From the NCBI RefSeq assembly GCF_051020975.1, contig NC_135043.1:10230001-10294000 (forward strand): a stretch of 64,000 nucleotides of DNA, given 5' to 3'. Every line of letters starts with the position of its first letter. Position 1 is the stretch's first letter. The notes beneath the pieces are model-generated. The model was not told the origin of the DNA. It did no database searches and was given only the letters and a program-made list of their open reading frames with translations. The translations under genes were made by a program, and so were the position numbers. Origin of the DNA: Osmia lignaria lignaria (lineage: Eukaryota; Arthropoda; Insecta; Hymenoptera; Megachilidae). Shown here piece by piece: positions 63,509-64,000 of this stretch.

Positions 63509-64000
63509 CTGAAAATAAAATTACAACCGATGAATTGATCGGTCGACGATGGACTAACATCGAATCGATGAAGCAATTAAAATCCGGATTTTCACCGTGG
63601 CACAGCAATCACCGTGATATTCGATTAACAGGAATAATATCCGCTCGTTGATCCTTCTATAAATTGGCTGAAATGAAAATACACGCGGTGGAGGCTGGCA
63701 ATCTTCACGGACCATGAAAGATTCATTTACGATCCAATCGCTGGGCCAACTTCCTGATAAACGAAATTACTCGATTGGTAAATTGCTATGAGACGAGACA
63801 CGTGTACACCAACGTGAGCTATTATAGTTATGCAACAATTACTACAATTATTTTCAGTGGAACCAATTGCTTTTAGCGGAAGTCGCGAAAAACATAAATC
63901 GAAGCAGACCCCCCAAGGTCCAAGGCCCCCATAACACGATTTTGCGTCTAAGAATGCAAGAAAGAGTTTTATTTCAGCTACTTTCTTTTATGTCATATAT
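63509..64000 (-). other. Upstream intron / 5' region of the coiled-coil gene
   Basis: The first coding exon starts after an AG acceptor (TTTTCAG), so a 5' UTR exon lies further upstream, in the remaining 490 bp or outside the window. It contains the dispersed repeat at 63918-64000. Confidence 0.5.
63918..64000 (-). mobile_element. Second copy of the dispersed repeat seen at 10.9-11.0 kb (partial)
   Basis: A 27-bp block at 63930-63956 is the exact reverse complement of 11000-11026. Beyond it both copies are AT-rich (ATAAAA and TTTAT-like), consistent with related MITEs. The copy runs off the window end. Confidence 0.5.

Noticed and set aside
1..64000. tRNA, rRNA, CRISPR or bacterial operon features
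   Set aside because: None seen. The window is spliced animal DNA.

Overview
This is a eukaryotic nuclear window from an insect. Coding exons are split by GT-AG introns, the intergenic DNA is rich in microsatellites, and every recognisable gene is an animal gene. Exon structure, intron sizes and protein character suggest Hymenoptera, probably a bee, but that assignment is a judgement and was not tested by a search. No rRNA, tRNA or CRISPR was seen.

Layout. (1) 1-7.1 kb: an intron or upstream flank, then the last two exons of a plus-strand gene with a Q/N/Y-rich, RNA-binding-protein-like C-terminus, then its 3' flank. (2) 8-18 kb: a non-coding desert with microsatellites and one hAT-like MITE. 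(3) 18.1-38.5 kb: a four-exon minus-strand NK2 homeobox gene, the Nkx2.1/scarecrow orthologue, with large introns and a homeobox split after homeodomain residue 44. (4) 39-44.5 kb: low-complexity DNA and two unusual arrays of a CTCF-like motif (AG[A/G]TGGCGC) on either side of the gene for mitochondrial ribosomal protein S5. (5) 45-46.4 kb: a GPR143 (ocular albinism 1)-like receptor. (6) 48.5-51 kb, minus strand: a complete dual-RGS AKAP10/pkaap orthologue. (7) 51.6-52.1 kb: a TTAA-flanked piggyBac-type MITE. (8) 52.6-57.7 kb: three tandem plus-strand genes for small secreted proteins that share a YDQRQ[T/N]G module. (9) 59.4-63.5 kb, minus strand: an 11-coding-exon gene for a roughly 1,075-residue Ser/Arg-rich coiled-coil protein.

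The most novel content is the secreted trio. Two of the three precursors end in a C-x2-G-x2-R-x3-G-x-C loop whose spacing matches the growth-blocking peptide / plasmatocyte-spreading peptide cytokines of insects. The second is the pair of CTCF-like motif arrays. One is a 93-bp tandem repeat lying between oppositely oriented minisatellites. The other is a 330-bp near-palindrome with six motif copies. Together they bracket mRpS5 and separate the homeobox domain from compact housekeeping-type genes, as an insulator might.

The genes do not form one pathway. All exon boundaries were read by eye from splice consensus and frame continuity. Each reconstructed CDS sums to a multiple of three.
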